A program made the translations under genes and the position numbers. This document shows, piece after piece, positions 1-7,032 of a DNA stretch of 23,173 bases. The stretch's first letter is position 1. The number at the start of each line of letters is the position of its first letter. Source of the DNA: a virus; IMG/VR virus record IMGVR_UViG_3300044695_001340, positions 1 to 23,173 of that record; one strand, given 5' to 3'. A model generated the notes under the pieces. It saw nothing but the letters and a program-made list of their open reading frames with translations. It was not told the DNA's origin and searched no databases.

Positions 1-227
1 ACCACGTTAAGCCCTTGGTTAAAAAATGCCCCATCTAAAGAGCCAAAAGGGTAAAAGGTCGCGCCAACGGGTGTAAACACACCGACCATTGTGGTGGCGG
101 TGCCGGTCTGCACGTCATAGATGGTGATTGTAGGCGTACTGGAAGCAGAACTTACAAAGATGCCTCTGAGTTTGCCAGCACCGACTTTGATCTGTTTAGA
201 CGCCGTGATGTAGGTGTAATTTGCCAT
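1..227 (-). CDS. Partial small beta-rich phage protein (C-terminus off the window)
   Basis: An ATG at 227 opens a frame that runs leftward off the window edge after 75 full codons (begins MANYTYITASKQIKVGAG). The residues alternate in a beta-strand manner, with many Thr, Val, Gly and Ser, and the visible part ends in FFNQGLNV. I recall unnamed phage proteins of about 95-110 residues with a similar ending, so perhaps 20-30 residues are missing. A weak purine-rich site (TAAGG) lies upstream. It sits just beyond the 120-aa helical protein, in the same direction as the portal and terminase, so it probably belongs to the virion module. A head decoration or minor structural role is a guess from context; no catalytic motif is visible. 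Confidence 0.7.
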   Translation of the reverse strand, partial: MANYTYITASKQIKVGAGKLRGIFVSSASSTPTITIYDVQTGTATTMVGVFTPVGATFYPFGSLDGAFFNQGLNV

Positions 228-235
228 GATATGCC

Positions 236-598
236 TTACGAAAGGAACTTCAATTTGTATAGAGTGGAGAGATACAATTCGACGATTCCGTCGATTAAAT
301 TCTGTAAAGCCGTGTCTGTTTTGTCGCAGACTTCGTAGCGACACTTCTCAATCTCTTCAAGCGGATCTTCCAAGAACTCGGTGACGTTAGTCGTCTTTTT
401 AGACGATTGCAACGTAATGGCGCCGATCAGCCCATGTCTACCTTGATACGCCTCGGCAAACCCGTCAGCTAGGTCGATGATATTTTCATAGAACTTTTGC
501 AACGCCTTATGTTTGGCGTAGCTGCGAGTGTTCAAATGTACCGAATGGGTTACGTCGCGCGCTAGGAAAAACATCCCTACGAAATCGTTGCACTTCAT
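236..598 (-). CDS. Small helical protein, possibly DUF5856-like (ferritin/Dps-like fold)
   Basis: A 120-residue protein, predicted mostly helical. Residues about 10-55 carry a pattern with His and Tyr at spaced positions (HSVHLNTRSYAKHKALQKFY, then ADGFAEAYQGR), and the C-terminal half holds a second amphipathic helix pair. The pattern resembles what I remember of DUF5856, a family in phages and large viruses thought to have a four-helix, Dps-like fold; this is from memory and not a search. Its ATG overlaps the portal stop in an ATGA, so it is translationally coupled to the portal. Its place next to the portal suggests an assembly or virion-associated role, but the function is unknown. Confidence 0.75.
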   Translation of the reverse strand: MKCNDFVGMFFLARDVTHSVHLNTRSYAKHKALQKFYENIIDLADGFAEAYQGRHGLIGAITLQSSKKTTNVTEFLEDPLEEIEKCRYEVCDKTDTALQNLIDGIVELYLSTLYKLKFLS

Positions 599-2802
599 TG
601 TGGTTGCTCCATCATTGGGGGCGGTTGCATCTGTTCAGGTGGCATACCTTCAGGTGGCATCATGCCTTGATCCATAGGCGGTTGCATCATGCCCTGATCC
701 ATTGGAGGTTGCTCCATAGGCATCTCAAACTGCTCACGTTGAGGCGCGCCGCTAATCAAATCGCCCGTATCCAAGGCAGCGGCAACCGTACCCATTACGA
801 TGTCTTGAATCTGCTCAAAGGTCATGCCCGCTTGAACGGCTGAGATGCGTTTGGTTTCAGCATCAAAGGCTTTAATCTGCGCCTCATAGTTCTTGCGCTC
901 AATGTCTTGGGCTTCCATAGACTTAGACACGTTTTGCAGCATGGTGTGCATTTGTTCCATCTCTTGCGCCATTGCTTGCATCTGTTGCTCGGCGGCTTGG
1001 AGTGCTGGGTCTTTGTCACCGTCGTCCATCAACTTAGGATCAATGGTCTTGGCAAAGCGTTTGGCCATCTCTTGGGCACCAGGCCAATCCATGTTCTTGA
1101 TGAACAGATCGCCCGCAACTGCCCACAACTGTGGGTTGCCTTGCAGCAATTGACCCATAGACTCCAACGCTTCTTGGCGTTTGGTCATGTAGCTTGGGCC
1201 GGTCGTGACCATCACGTCGTAAGTGCCAACGCCAGGGTTGTAAATCTTGTCAATTTCTAACCCGTTTTGGTCAACAATTTTCTTAACCGGCTCTTGTTGC
1301 ATGGGATCAATCTTGGCTGAATCAGGCTCGCCGTCCTCGCCCATGATGCGCGCGACCCGTTGCGTGTCGTAAATCTTAGGCACTAAGCCAATAATCTGAC
1401 GGGTAATGTGACGAATGGCGCGCGCTAAGTTGTCAACGTAGTGATAGGTGCCGGTGTCGGTCTGACGCTCACGCGCCATGATAGCCTTGCCTGAACGCTC
1501 GTTAGAGGTCGCACCAAGGCTAGAGTCATATTGCCCTGTCGTTGACTTAATATCGTCGCTAGCGCCCGCTTTGGCTTGCAGCAAGCCACTTGACGCCATA
1601 GGGGGCTGTGCGCGTTGTGGCAATGGGAGCGTGCCGCCCGCACCGTCGGTGACATCAGGGTTAACTTCAAGGTATGGCCAGTTGGTGGTGTTAGCAGTTT
1701 TCCATTGGGTTTCGTAGCCCTCGAACTGCCCGCCGTAGCCAATAAACGGTGCTTTGGGCGCCAAAGCGAGCATCTCAGCCTCTTGGCTTACCCAATAGTT
1801 GTACATACGTTGAGCATCCTTGGCGTTACGCACAATGCCCGACACATGAATGCGTCCGTCAATCTCAAATTCGTTACCCACGACACGCACAACCGGAATC
1901 CAATCACCTGCCCAATCGTTATGCTCAAGCACTTCAAAGCCGTTAATCTTGCAATGCTTGACCTTTTTGACATCTACAATACGGCTTTTGATTGGCTTCA
2001 TGCCCATCTGAACCATTTGCTGGTCTTCAGGCGAACCCTTCATGGCGCTTACGTTGCCGTAGTAAAGGTTTAATGTAGCTTTCTCATGCTCGACGTAGTA
2101 ATAATCGGCAATCCGAATAGTGTCTACGCTTAACCACGGTGCGTAGGATTCGTTACCCACGCTTTGCGCTTGGAGCGAGGACACGGGTTGTGCATCCGGA
2201 AACATACGCTCAAAGTCTTCAAGCATTAAGTCTTCGGTCACAAAACACCATTGGGCGTCTGAGCCGCACGGGTCTTGGATTGTTGGATCCATGTAGACTG
2301 AAAAAGAGTTGCGAATACGCCCAATCTTGATGTTTTGATCAAACGAATTGGGGCTTTCGTACTCGGTGAGCAGCCGGATATAGCCCTCACCATACGCCAC
2401 TTGGTTTTCACAAGCGGTGTCGTATGCGACGTCCGCGTCGGACATATACTCAATGTGACGCACCATGCCGTTGAAAATCTCGGCAACCTCAACGTCAGCC
2501 TTGTCGTCAGCGGGGATTACTTTTCCGCTTGGTCGATTTTGGCGTTGATCGTTGGTGACTTGTCTGACGTGCTGGGGGAGTTTGTTGATGGTAAGGCAGG
2601 GGCGCGCGTTGATGGTTTGGCCTTGAACCGAGCCCCGAGTAGCCAACACGTCGGCTGGCCATTGATATTGATTATCAGGACTTGCAGCATAAAAACGCAA
2701 ATCGTCTAATTCATCTTCTCTAGAATCTGAAAAGGCAGCAATTGCCATCGTCATCCGGTGAAGGGCAGTTTCTATGATGTCTTTGTCTTTAGAGTCAGCC
2801 AT
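595..2802 (-). CDS. P22-type portal protein
   Basis: The portal ring sits at one capsid vertex, is the channel for DNA packaging and ejection, and docks the terminase. The 735-residue length and features such as NDQRQNRPSGKVIPAD near residue 90, VAYGEGYIRLLTEY near 140 and FSVYMDP near 170 fit the P22-like portal family, which is longer than the lambda or SPP1 types. About residues 605-665 form a Gln/Met-rich coiled coil, matching the C-terminal barrel helices of P22 portal. The last 45 residues are a Met-Pro-Gln-rich tail containing two copies of QPPMDQGMM. A purine-rich AAAGGA lies about 10 bases before the ATG. The start overlaps the HNH gene end by 8 bases. Very likely correct; only the length of the barrel is uncertain. 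Confidence 0.93.
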   Translation of the reverse strand: MADSKDKDIIETALHRMTMAIAAFSDSREDELDDLRFYAASPDNQYQWPADVLATRGSVQGQTINARPCLTINKLPQHVRQVTNDQRQNRPSGKVIPADDKADVEVAEIFNGMVRHIEYMSDADVAYDTACENQVAYGEGYIRLLTEYESPNSFDQNIKIGRIRNSFSVYMDPTIQDPCGSDAQWCFVTEDLMLEDFERMFPDAQPVSSLQAQSVGNESYAPWLSVDTIRIADYYYVEHEKATLNLYYGNVSAMKGSPEDQQMVQMGMKPIKSRIVDVKKVKHCKINGFEVLEHNDWAGDWIPVVRVVGNEFEIDGRIHVSGIVRNAKDAQRMYNYWVSQEAEMLALAPKAPFIGYGGQFEGYETQWKTANTTNWPYLEVNPDVTDGAGGTLPLPQRAQPPMASSGLLQAKAGASDDIKSTTGQYDSSLGATSNERSGKAIMARERQTDTGTYHYVDNLARAIRHITRQIIGLVPKIYDTQRVARIMGEDGEPDSAKIDPMQQEPVKKIVDQNGLEIDKIYNPGVGTYDVMVTTGPSYMTKRQEALESMGQLLQGNPQLWAVAGDLFIKNMDWPGAQEMAKRFAKTIDPKLMDDGDKDPALQAAEQQMQAMAQEMEQMHTMLQNVSKSMEAQDIERKNYEAQIKAFDAETKRISAVQAGMTFEQIQDIVMGTVAAALDTGDLISGAPQREQFEMPMEQPPMDQGMMQPPMDQGMMPPEGMPPEQMQPPPMMEQPQ
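658..711 (-). repeat. 27-bp in-frame tandem repeat in the portal tail
   Basis: Two adjacent 27-base units (658-684 and 685-711) encode QPPMDQGMM twice, differing at a few third-base positions. Shorter related units (PPEGM, PPEQM) follow toward the stop codon. This is expansion of a low-complexity C-terminal tail and is probably prone to length change. Confidence 0.85.
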
Positions 2803-3310
2803 TAAAACGATTTCCTTTGCTCATGTTTTCTGACCCTGTAATAACTTGTAAATTCCAAGGCACATGAAGTCCTGATACGTTGCCGCCCCGTAAAGGTACG
2901 ATATGGTCAACATGATAATCTAGCCCCGTGCTTCGCAGCGCAGCACAATAATTATAAATGCTTTCCATTTCAAATAGTTGTCCTGCATTTAACCAAGACG
3001 GTTGACGCGCATCTTTGGCGCTGCGGTAATTTGCAGTCCACAAGTTACGATCGCCTTTATTTTTAAGCCCATATTTGCGAGAATACGCAGCAGATTTTTT
3101 GGGGTGGTTTTGCCGCCAAATTTTATTAAACGCATAATATTTGTCAGGTTTAGCTAACTTAGATTTTCCCGACGCAACGTTGGCGCAATCACAACAAGTT
3201 TTGTTGTTTGTGTACCGTTCAACAGCATGACCTTTAGAACAGTTATTACCCGTAAAATAGCGAGGTAGCCCTTTAGCTATTGCTTCTTGACGGGTAATTA
3301 GTTCGGTCAT
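2795..3310 (-). CDS. HNH endonuclease with N-terminal zinc-finger-like motif
   Basis: A 171-residue protein. The C-terminal part carries an HNH core: DYHVDHIVPLRGG at about 131-143 (D135, H136), then N153 in PWNLQ and the final N/K residues in SENMSKGNRF. The N-terminal part has C24, H28, C39, C40 and C42, arranged like a small zinc knuckle, and is followed by a basic region. Free-standing HNH enzymes of this type nick or cut DNA and often move between phage genomes. It is more AT-rich than its neighbours and is wedged between the co-chaperonin and portal genes, yet overlaps both neatly (ATGA with the first, 8 bases with the second). Its role could be homing or help with packaging; I favour a mobile gene. 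Confidence 0.88.
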   Translation of the reverse strand: MTELITRQEAIAKGLPRYFTGNNCSKGHAVERYTNNKTCCDCANVASGKSKLAKPDKYYAFNKIWRQNHPKKSAAYSRKYGLKNKGDRNLWTANYRSAKDARQPSWLNAGQLFEMESIYNYCAALRSTGLDYHVDHIVPLRGGNVSGLHVPWNLQVITGSENMSKGNRFNG

Positions 3311-3552
3311 ACAAGCCCTATGACATCTTTATCACGCATTAAAATCAAGTCTTCATACTTGCGGTCAATTGTACCGCTGTACATGACATGATCACCTACG
3401 TTCACCATAAGCGGGCGTTTAGAGTCTTTTTTGCCTGGCCCAACGGCGACTACCACGCCTGTGCGGGTGTCTTCCTCGGGCATAATAATCAACCCGCTTT
3501 GCACAAACGGGTCAGGGCGTACCGCAATATTGTCGTGTAGAGGTTGGATCAT
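3307..3552 (-). CDS. GroES-like co-chaperonin (Cpn10 family)
   Basis: The 81-residue sequence follows the Cpn10 plan: MIQPLHDNIAVRPD (beta core, compare GroES 'PLHDRVIVK'), a mobile-loop equivalent at 15-31 with the hydrophobic triplet L21-I22-I23, then GVVVAVGPG (32-40), VGDHVMYSG (52-60) and a closing DLILMRDKDVIGLV. GroES caps GroEL through the hydrophobic triplet, and phage versions such as T4 gp31 let the host chaperonin fold large capsid proteins. This copy is shorter than GroES (97 residues), mainly in the mobile loop and roof hairpin. It overlaps the genes on both sides by ATGA and lies in the virion module, which fits a role in folding virion proteins. The Shine-Dalgarno site is weak, so coupling to the upstream gene is likely. 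Confidence 0.88.
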   Translation of the reverse strand: MIQPLHDNIAVRPDPFVQSGLIIMPEEDTRTGVVVAVGPGKKDSKRPLMVNVGDHVMYSGTIDRKYEDLILMRDKDVIGLV

Positions 3553-3701
3553 TTCTTCTTTGCAGTTTTGGCTGATTGTTTAAAGTCTTTGACAGTCGGG
3601 GCGTTTTTTGACCCGACTTTGTTCATTTTCTCGCCCGAGCCCTCTTTAATGCGCTCGCGTTTTGCGTGAATATTTGCGTAGAGTCCAGGTTTAGTAGCCA
3701 T
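3549..3701 (-). CDS. Small basic phage protein of unknown function
   Basis: A 50-residue, Lys-rich protein beginning MATKPGLYANIHAKRERI and ending KTAKKK. I chose the ATG at 3701 although the frame is open up to 3782: 3701 follows AAGGTGG at a good distance, forms a TAATG junction with the preceding stop, and the extra upstream residues would only be the preceding gene read in another frame. I recall many phages carrying a short protein of this kind (KPGLYANIH...GSGEKM...GSKNAPT) near structural genes, always without a function. The very basic composition could mean nucleic acid binding, but nothing shows this. Confidence 0.8.
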   Translation of the reverse strand: MATKPGLYANIHAKRERIKEGSGEKMNKVGSKNAPTVKDFKQSAKTAKKK

Positions 3702-3958
3702 TAACATTTCCACCTTTTTAAAGATGCTTTTGCACGTTCGCCGTCTTTGGCATGGGCTGCAACCGCACCCATGCGGGCACAAAATGACGCTTTACGACCT
3801 TTATCTGCTTCGGTCTTAGGATTGGGGGCGGGTGCCTTTAGGTTTGAGCCAGTTTCCGCATTGTACTTGGCTCTACCCTTGGCGGTTAACCCCGCACCTT
3901 GAGAGGCGGGCAATTTCTCGCCACGCCCCACAGATAAAGATACGGATTTCTTAGCCAT
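3701..3958 (-). CDS. Small Lys/Ala-rich protein, DUF6321-like
   Basis: An 85-residue protein with the recognisable stretches LTAKGRAKYNAETGSNLKAP (about 24-43), RKASFCARMG (about 55-64) and a C-terminal LKRWKC. I remember this layout from a short phage family listed as DUF6321; the name is from memory. No enzymatic motif, membrane segment or signal peptide is visible. The two Cys residues (in SFCARM and at the C-terminus) are part of the family pattern. It is joined to its neighbours by one-base overlaps on both sides (TAATG), so it is part of the same virion-module transcript. Confidence 0.82.
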   Translation of the reverse strand: MAKKSVSLSVGRGEKLPASQGAGLTAKGRAKYNAETGSNLKAPAPNPKTEADKGRKASFCARMGAVAAHAKDGERAKASLKRWKC

Positions 3959-4419
3959 TATGCGCAGTGAATGATTGCAAAGTTAAGGACAACAGCCTCA
4001 GACAAAGAGCCGCCGCTAATGTTACGCAAGGTAATAGTTGCCGAACCCGCGGTCATGCTAGACACCCAACAGTTGTAAGCGCCAGCAGTTGCCGCACCCG
4101 ACACGTTTAGGATCAGTACGTCTTTGGCTGACAACACGCTGTTGGTCAACGTAAAGGTCACGTTGGTCACAGTCGCCAGTGAAGCGTTGTTCATCGTAAT
4201 CTGACCGGCTGACGTATTTAGCGTCACACCGGTAGATTTGCTTGTAAGCTGAGTGACCGCACCTTGTGCCGGAGTTCCATAACCAATCTCTGTGTCTGCG
4301 TAAACAGTTGTACCTTCGATTGTGCTAGGTGTTGTTAAGCCAATAGGCGAATTGTCAACAGTACCGCCAGAGATAATTTGATCGCTATACGCGACACCGA
4401 TTGCTTGTGAATTTGGCAT
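3958..4419 (-). CDS. Beta-rich virion-like protein of unknown function
   Basis: A 153-residue protein starting MPNSQAIGVAYSDQ. The frame is open to 4512, but the ATG at 4419 has GGGAGC just upstream and lies one base past the terminase stop, so the longer form is unlikely. Residues about 50-153 are almost all beta-type: repeated Thr/Ser/Val-rich strands (QLTSKSTGVTLNTSAGQITM, VTFTLTNSVLSAKDVLIL, GSATITLRNISGG) ending in VLNFAIIHCA. I know this pattern as a frequent unnamed phage protein that looks like a beta-sandwich decoration or fibre domain. There is no signal peptide or catalytic motif. Its place between the large terminase and the portal supports a head-related role by inference only. 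Confidence 0.8.
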   Translation of the reverse strand: MPNSQAIGVAYSDQIISGGTVDNSPIGLTTPSTIEGTTVYADTEIGYGTPAQGAVTQLTSKSTGVTLNTSAGQITMNNASLATVTNVTFTLTNSVLSAKDVLILNVSGAATAGAYNCWVSSMTAGSATITLRNISGGSLSEAVVLNFAIIHCA

Positions 4420-4420
4420 T

Positions 4421-5941
4421 TCAAGCTCCCATCCAAGAAGTTTGTAAACTATTAGTTGATTGACTACGGCGCTTTGGTTCTGCGTACTCTCGGTGCGCGA
4501 CGGGGAATGCAAACGTCACGCATATAGCATCTGCTGCATCAGGCGAGGCTAGGCCCCGCGCTTTCATGTCCTTCTTAGACTCTAAAAAGATCGTACCTTT
4601 AGAGTCGGGCTTCATTACTGGTGATATTAAATCAGTTTTAAGTATCCTGTCACTAGGAATCGACGCGGTTTTCAACCAATTTCGCATATCACCCCACATC
4701 TGAGCCCTTAAATTACCATACATCAGCGGATTTTTGGACTTATTGCCAAAATTGACCCCTCTTATCTTGTAGCGTTGTTCTTTTAGCCGGTCAACGACCC
4801 CACCACCAACGCCGCCTTCGTCGATCACCACTAACGCGGGCTTATATTCCTCAATACACTCAATGACATGGCCCACCACGGTCATCGTATCGTCGCCTTT
4901 GAAGCGTTTAATGCCAATAATGTCACGCCCTTGGCGTATGGCGATCACGGTTGAGTCAGAACCGAACCGTGCAGGGTCAACGCCCACAATAATGGGGGCG
5001 GACAGGTCTTTGAGCCGTGGCCGACGCATGGCTTCATCAACGATAGATGATGATATAAACTGATCATCACCCGCAGAGGGAAAGTCACCGTAGACTTCGA
5101 CCGCAGCTTGTGATGAATCGGCGCCATATTCGTCGATGATCTGCTGGTAGACTGCCTTGTCCGTACCCTCAACCGTGCGCGCGTCCACAATCTTGGTGTT
5201 CCAAAAGTCACGCTTGGAGTTGTGGCATTCGTAGAAGTAACCGGTGTTGCGGCGCGGGTTAGAGAACGCCAACCAAAAGCGGTTAGGCGTGTTCTCGGTA
5301 AAGAAACCAGCGGTCACCGCCCAAATAGCGTCATCAATACCTGATGCCTCATCAAAGATCACCATCACGCCGTCGTAGTTGTGGACGCCCGCGTACGCGT
5401 CAGGGTTCTCGCTTGACCACAGTCTGCCCTCAACCGACCAATAGCGTGTGCCTTTCTTTAGGTCACGCTCGACTAGTTCTGTAATCCACTTGGCGGGCAT
5501 GAGCCGTGTGGCGCTGACCTCAAACCAATGTGAATTAAGTGACATGGCAAGCCACTTGGTAATCTCTGCCCAGGTGACTGAGCGTAATTGTGATTCTGAG
5601 TTGGCTGAGATGATGGTCGTTGAACCAATCCGTGTGGAGAGCATCCACAAGGTGAGCCAACTGACTAAGGCTGACTTGCCAATACCGCGACCGGATGATG
5701 TCGCCATGCGGAACGTGTCAAAGTCAACCTTGCCGCCGTTCTGCTTAATGTGTGCGGTCAGGTCGGACAGCACTTCGCGTTGCCAACGGCGTGGGCCGGA
5801 GAAGTTTTCTAAGGGCGTACCCTTCTGACCCCAGGGGAACGCATAAAGTACAAACGCTAGTGGGTCATCCTTGATCTTGGGCGACCAAAGACGGCTCATA
5901 AGAGCCATTTCTTCGGTTGCGCTGTACTGTGTCGTTTGCAT
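4421..5941 (-). CDS. Terminase large subunit (packaging ATPase and nuclease)
   Basis: This motor protein pumps DNA into the prohead and cuts the concatemer. The 506-residue sequence has both domains. ATPase: Walker A SSGRGIGKSA at about 82-91 and Walker B VMVIFDEAS at about 192-200 with E198 as the likely catalytic Glu, followed by a coupling region. Nuclease (RNase H-like): D322 in VGVDPARFGSDS, D374 in ALVVIDEGG, and an acidic pair in ASPDAADAI (D468, D471). The length and motif order are normal for TerL. Its ATG overlaps the upstream stop as TGATG, and the small terminase gene lies two genes upstream, the usual order. Confidence 0.96.
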   Translation of the reverse strand: MQTTQYSATEEMALMSRLWSPKIKDDPLAFVLYAFPWGQKGTPLENFSGPRRWQREVLSDLTAHIKQNGGKVDFDTFRMATSSGRGIGKSALVSWLTLWMLSTRIGSTTIISANSESQLRSVTWAEITKWLAMSLNSHWFEVSATRLMPAKWITELVERDLKKGTRYWSVEGRLWSSENPDAYAGVHNYDGVMVIFDEASGIDDAIWAVTAGFFTENTPNRFWLAFSNPRRNTGYFYECHNSKRDFWNTKIVDARTVEGTDKAVYQQIIDEYGADSSQAAVEVYGDFPSAGDDQFISSSIVDEAMRRPRLKDLSAPIIVGVDPARFGSDSTVIAIRQGRDIIGIKRFKGDDTMTVVGHVIECIEEYKPALVVIDEGGVGGGVVDRLKEQRYKIRGVNFGNKSKNPLMYGNLRAQMWGDMRNWLKTASIPSDRILKTDLISPVMKPDSKGTIFLESKKDMKARGLASPDAADAICVTFAFPVAHREYAEPKRRSQSTNSLQTSWMGA

Positions 5942-6408
5942 CAGAACTTCTTGGTGTAGCGGGCGTTGACGTTAAACATACCGCGCGGGCCGTACATACC
6001 GCCAATATCTAAATTACCGCCGTTACCAAGGTTAGTGTTAAACCCCGCGTCTAACCCAGGCATAATTTGAATGGTGCCGTCAGGCATTCGCACCATTACG
6101 CCCGAAGCACCTGCGCGTAGGTTGTCACCCTGGTAACCGCCGCGCGCCATTAGTGTGTCAGGTGTAAATTCTGCAATCTGTCCGTTAGGCATTGGCATAT
6201 TGTATCCGCCCGAAGTACCTTGAACCATACCTTGAAATGGCGATTGACGGCTAGGTTGTTCACCCATCATAGTTGGGCGCCCACCCATGTCACCCGACAT
6301 ATTAAGTTCTTGATCTAGCAAAAACAGTTTGCGCCGATCTTCAGGTGTCATGTCCTCTAGAGAGAAGCGCAGCATATTTAGATTCTTGGGCATTAGTTCG
6401 TTGGCCAT
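5941..6408 (-). CDS. Gly/Met-rich protein of unknown function between terminase genes
   Basis: A 155-residue protein. The N-terminal 40 residues look helical and charged (MTPEDRRKLFLLDQEL). The middle is Gly, Met and Gln rich. The last 40 residues alternate like beta strands (GGNLDIGGMYGPRGMFNVNA) and end RYTKKF, with a terminal Phe as in outer-membrane beta-barrel proteins. The ATG at 6408 has GGAG seven bases upstream; it lies 68 bases inside the small terminase gene, in another frame. A later start (6351) would shorten the overlap but lacks a ribosome site. I do not recognise the family. A virion or connector role is plausible from its position only. Confidence 0.75.
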   Translation of the reverse strand: MANELMPKNLNMLRFSLEDMTPEDRRKLFLLDQELNMSGDMGGRPTMMGEQPSRQSPFQGMVQGTSGGYNMPMPNGQIAEFTPDTLMARGGYQGDNLRAGASGVMVRMPDGTIQIMPGLDAGFNTNLGNGGNLDIGGMYGPRGMFNVNARYTKKF

Positions 6409-6817
6409 TGCCGGACTCCATATCTATAGTTAACCGTTGTTCGGCTTGCTCAAGCGCGGTGATGATGCTGATCTGTTGCGTCACGTCCACCTGCACTTGT
6501 TGCTTGGCCACCCAATCGTGTTTGTGTTTCAAGAACTCTAACGCCATCTTAGCGTCGCCGCCAACGGCCGCGTCATACACGACTTGCGACATGGTCGCTT
6601 CCGCTTCCGCACGGCCTTGCATGGCGGCAAGTTCAACAACAGGGTCTAGCTGGCAGAGTTTACGAAACTCTTCGGGCATCATGCCAGCCCGTAACGCCAA
6701 GGCGTCGTTGGACAAGCCTAACTTTGCGGCTTCGTATACGCGCAACAAACGCGACTCGGTGGCGCGGACTTCGCGGGGTGTGAAGTGTAGAGATAGCATT
6801 TTGCGATTGTAGGTCAT
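6341..6817 (-). CDS. Probable terminase small subunit
   Basis: A 158-residue, largely helical protein. Residues about 24-52 (VYEAAKLGLSNDALALRAGM then PEEFRKLC) form a helix-turn-helix-like segment, followed by a long helical region (AAMQGRAEAEATMSQVVYDA) and GGDAKMALEFLKHKHDW, a pattern seen in many small terminases. The small subunit recognises phage DNA and hands it to TerL, encoded two genes downstream. No Shine-Dalgarno site precedes the ATG at 6817, but an exact minus-strand TATAAT lies 11 bases upstream, so the mRNA leader could be only a few bases. The repeat-rich region next to it may hold the site it binds (inference). The assignment rests on motif and position. Confidence 0.85.
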   Translation of the reverse strand: MTYNRKMLSLHFTPREVRATESRLLRVYEAAKLGLSNDALALRAGMMPEEFRKLCQLDPVVELAAMQGRAEAEATMSQVVYDAAVGGDAKMALEFLKHKHDWVAKQQVQVDVTQQISIITALEQAEQRLTIDMESGNGQRTNAQESKYAALLSRGHDT

Positions 6818-6828
6818 GTCGGCAATTT

Positions 6829-6834
6829 ATTATA
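6829..6834 (-). promoter_or_regulatory. Candidate -10 box for the leftward virion module
   Basis: Read on the minus strand, 6834-6829 is TATAAT, a perfect sigma-70-type -10 hexamer, preceded by an A/T-rich tract. No good -35 hexamer is seen at 16-18 bases (the best fit is TTATGC). Transcription from it would start about 3-5 bases before the small terminase ATG, giving an almost leaderless mRNA. Confidence 0.4.
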
Positions 6835-6933
6835 TAAAAAAATTTTGTTGGCATAACCTCCGCTAGCTAGGGCTCCTCGCAGGGCCCTCCCCCCCCCTAC
6901 CCCCATGCCCTCAAGAATGCTTAATGCCACCAT

Positions 6934-6972
6934 GCTGCACTGCGGTAGCTGCACTGCACAATGCTGCGCTGC
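6934..6972. repeat. Three GCTGC(A/G)CTGC repeats
   Basis: GCTGCACTGC occurs at 6934-6943 and 6949-6958, and GCTGCGCTGC at 6963-6972, spaced 15 and 14 bases start to start. They form a small cluster beside the other repeats in the non-coding region. Confidence 0.7.
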
Positions 6973-6992
6973 AACATCGCCGTGTGCCTGGC

Positions 6993-7027
6993 GAGCTGTC
7001 GAGCTGTCGAGCTGTCGAGCTGTCGAG
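6993..7027. repeat. Tandem GAGCTGTC repeat (four copies plus GAG)
   Basis: Four exact head-to-tail copies of the 8-mer GAGCTGTC occupy 6993-7024, followed by a partial GAG. Each unit contains AGCT. The array ends 5 bases before the first 18-bp repeat of the next array. Possible roles are protein binding or simple slippage expansion. Confidence 0.9.
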
Positions 7028-7032
7028 TGGTG

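Noticed and set aside
1615-2073. Long plus-strand frames opposite the portal, terminase and small terminase genes
   Set aside because: They are antisense shadows of well-supported genes, with no start signals or recognisable motifs.
2795-3310. Inverted repeats or group I intron ends around the HNH gene
   Set aside because: Neighbouring genes are intact and overlap it by a few bases, leaving no room for intron RNA.
3702-3782. Longer start (3782) for the small basic protein
   Set aside because: The extra residues are Cys/Arg-rich and overlap the preceding gene's coding part; the 3701 ATG has a ribosome site and a TAATG junction.
4420-4512. Longer start (4512) for the beta-rich 153-aa protein
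   Set aside because: It would lie within the terminase C-terminus; the ATG at 4419 has its own GGGAGC site one base after the terminase stop.
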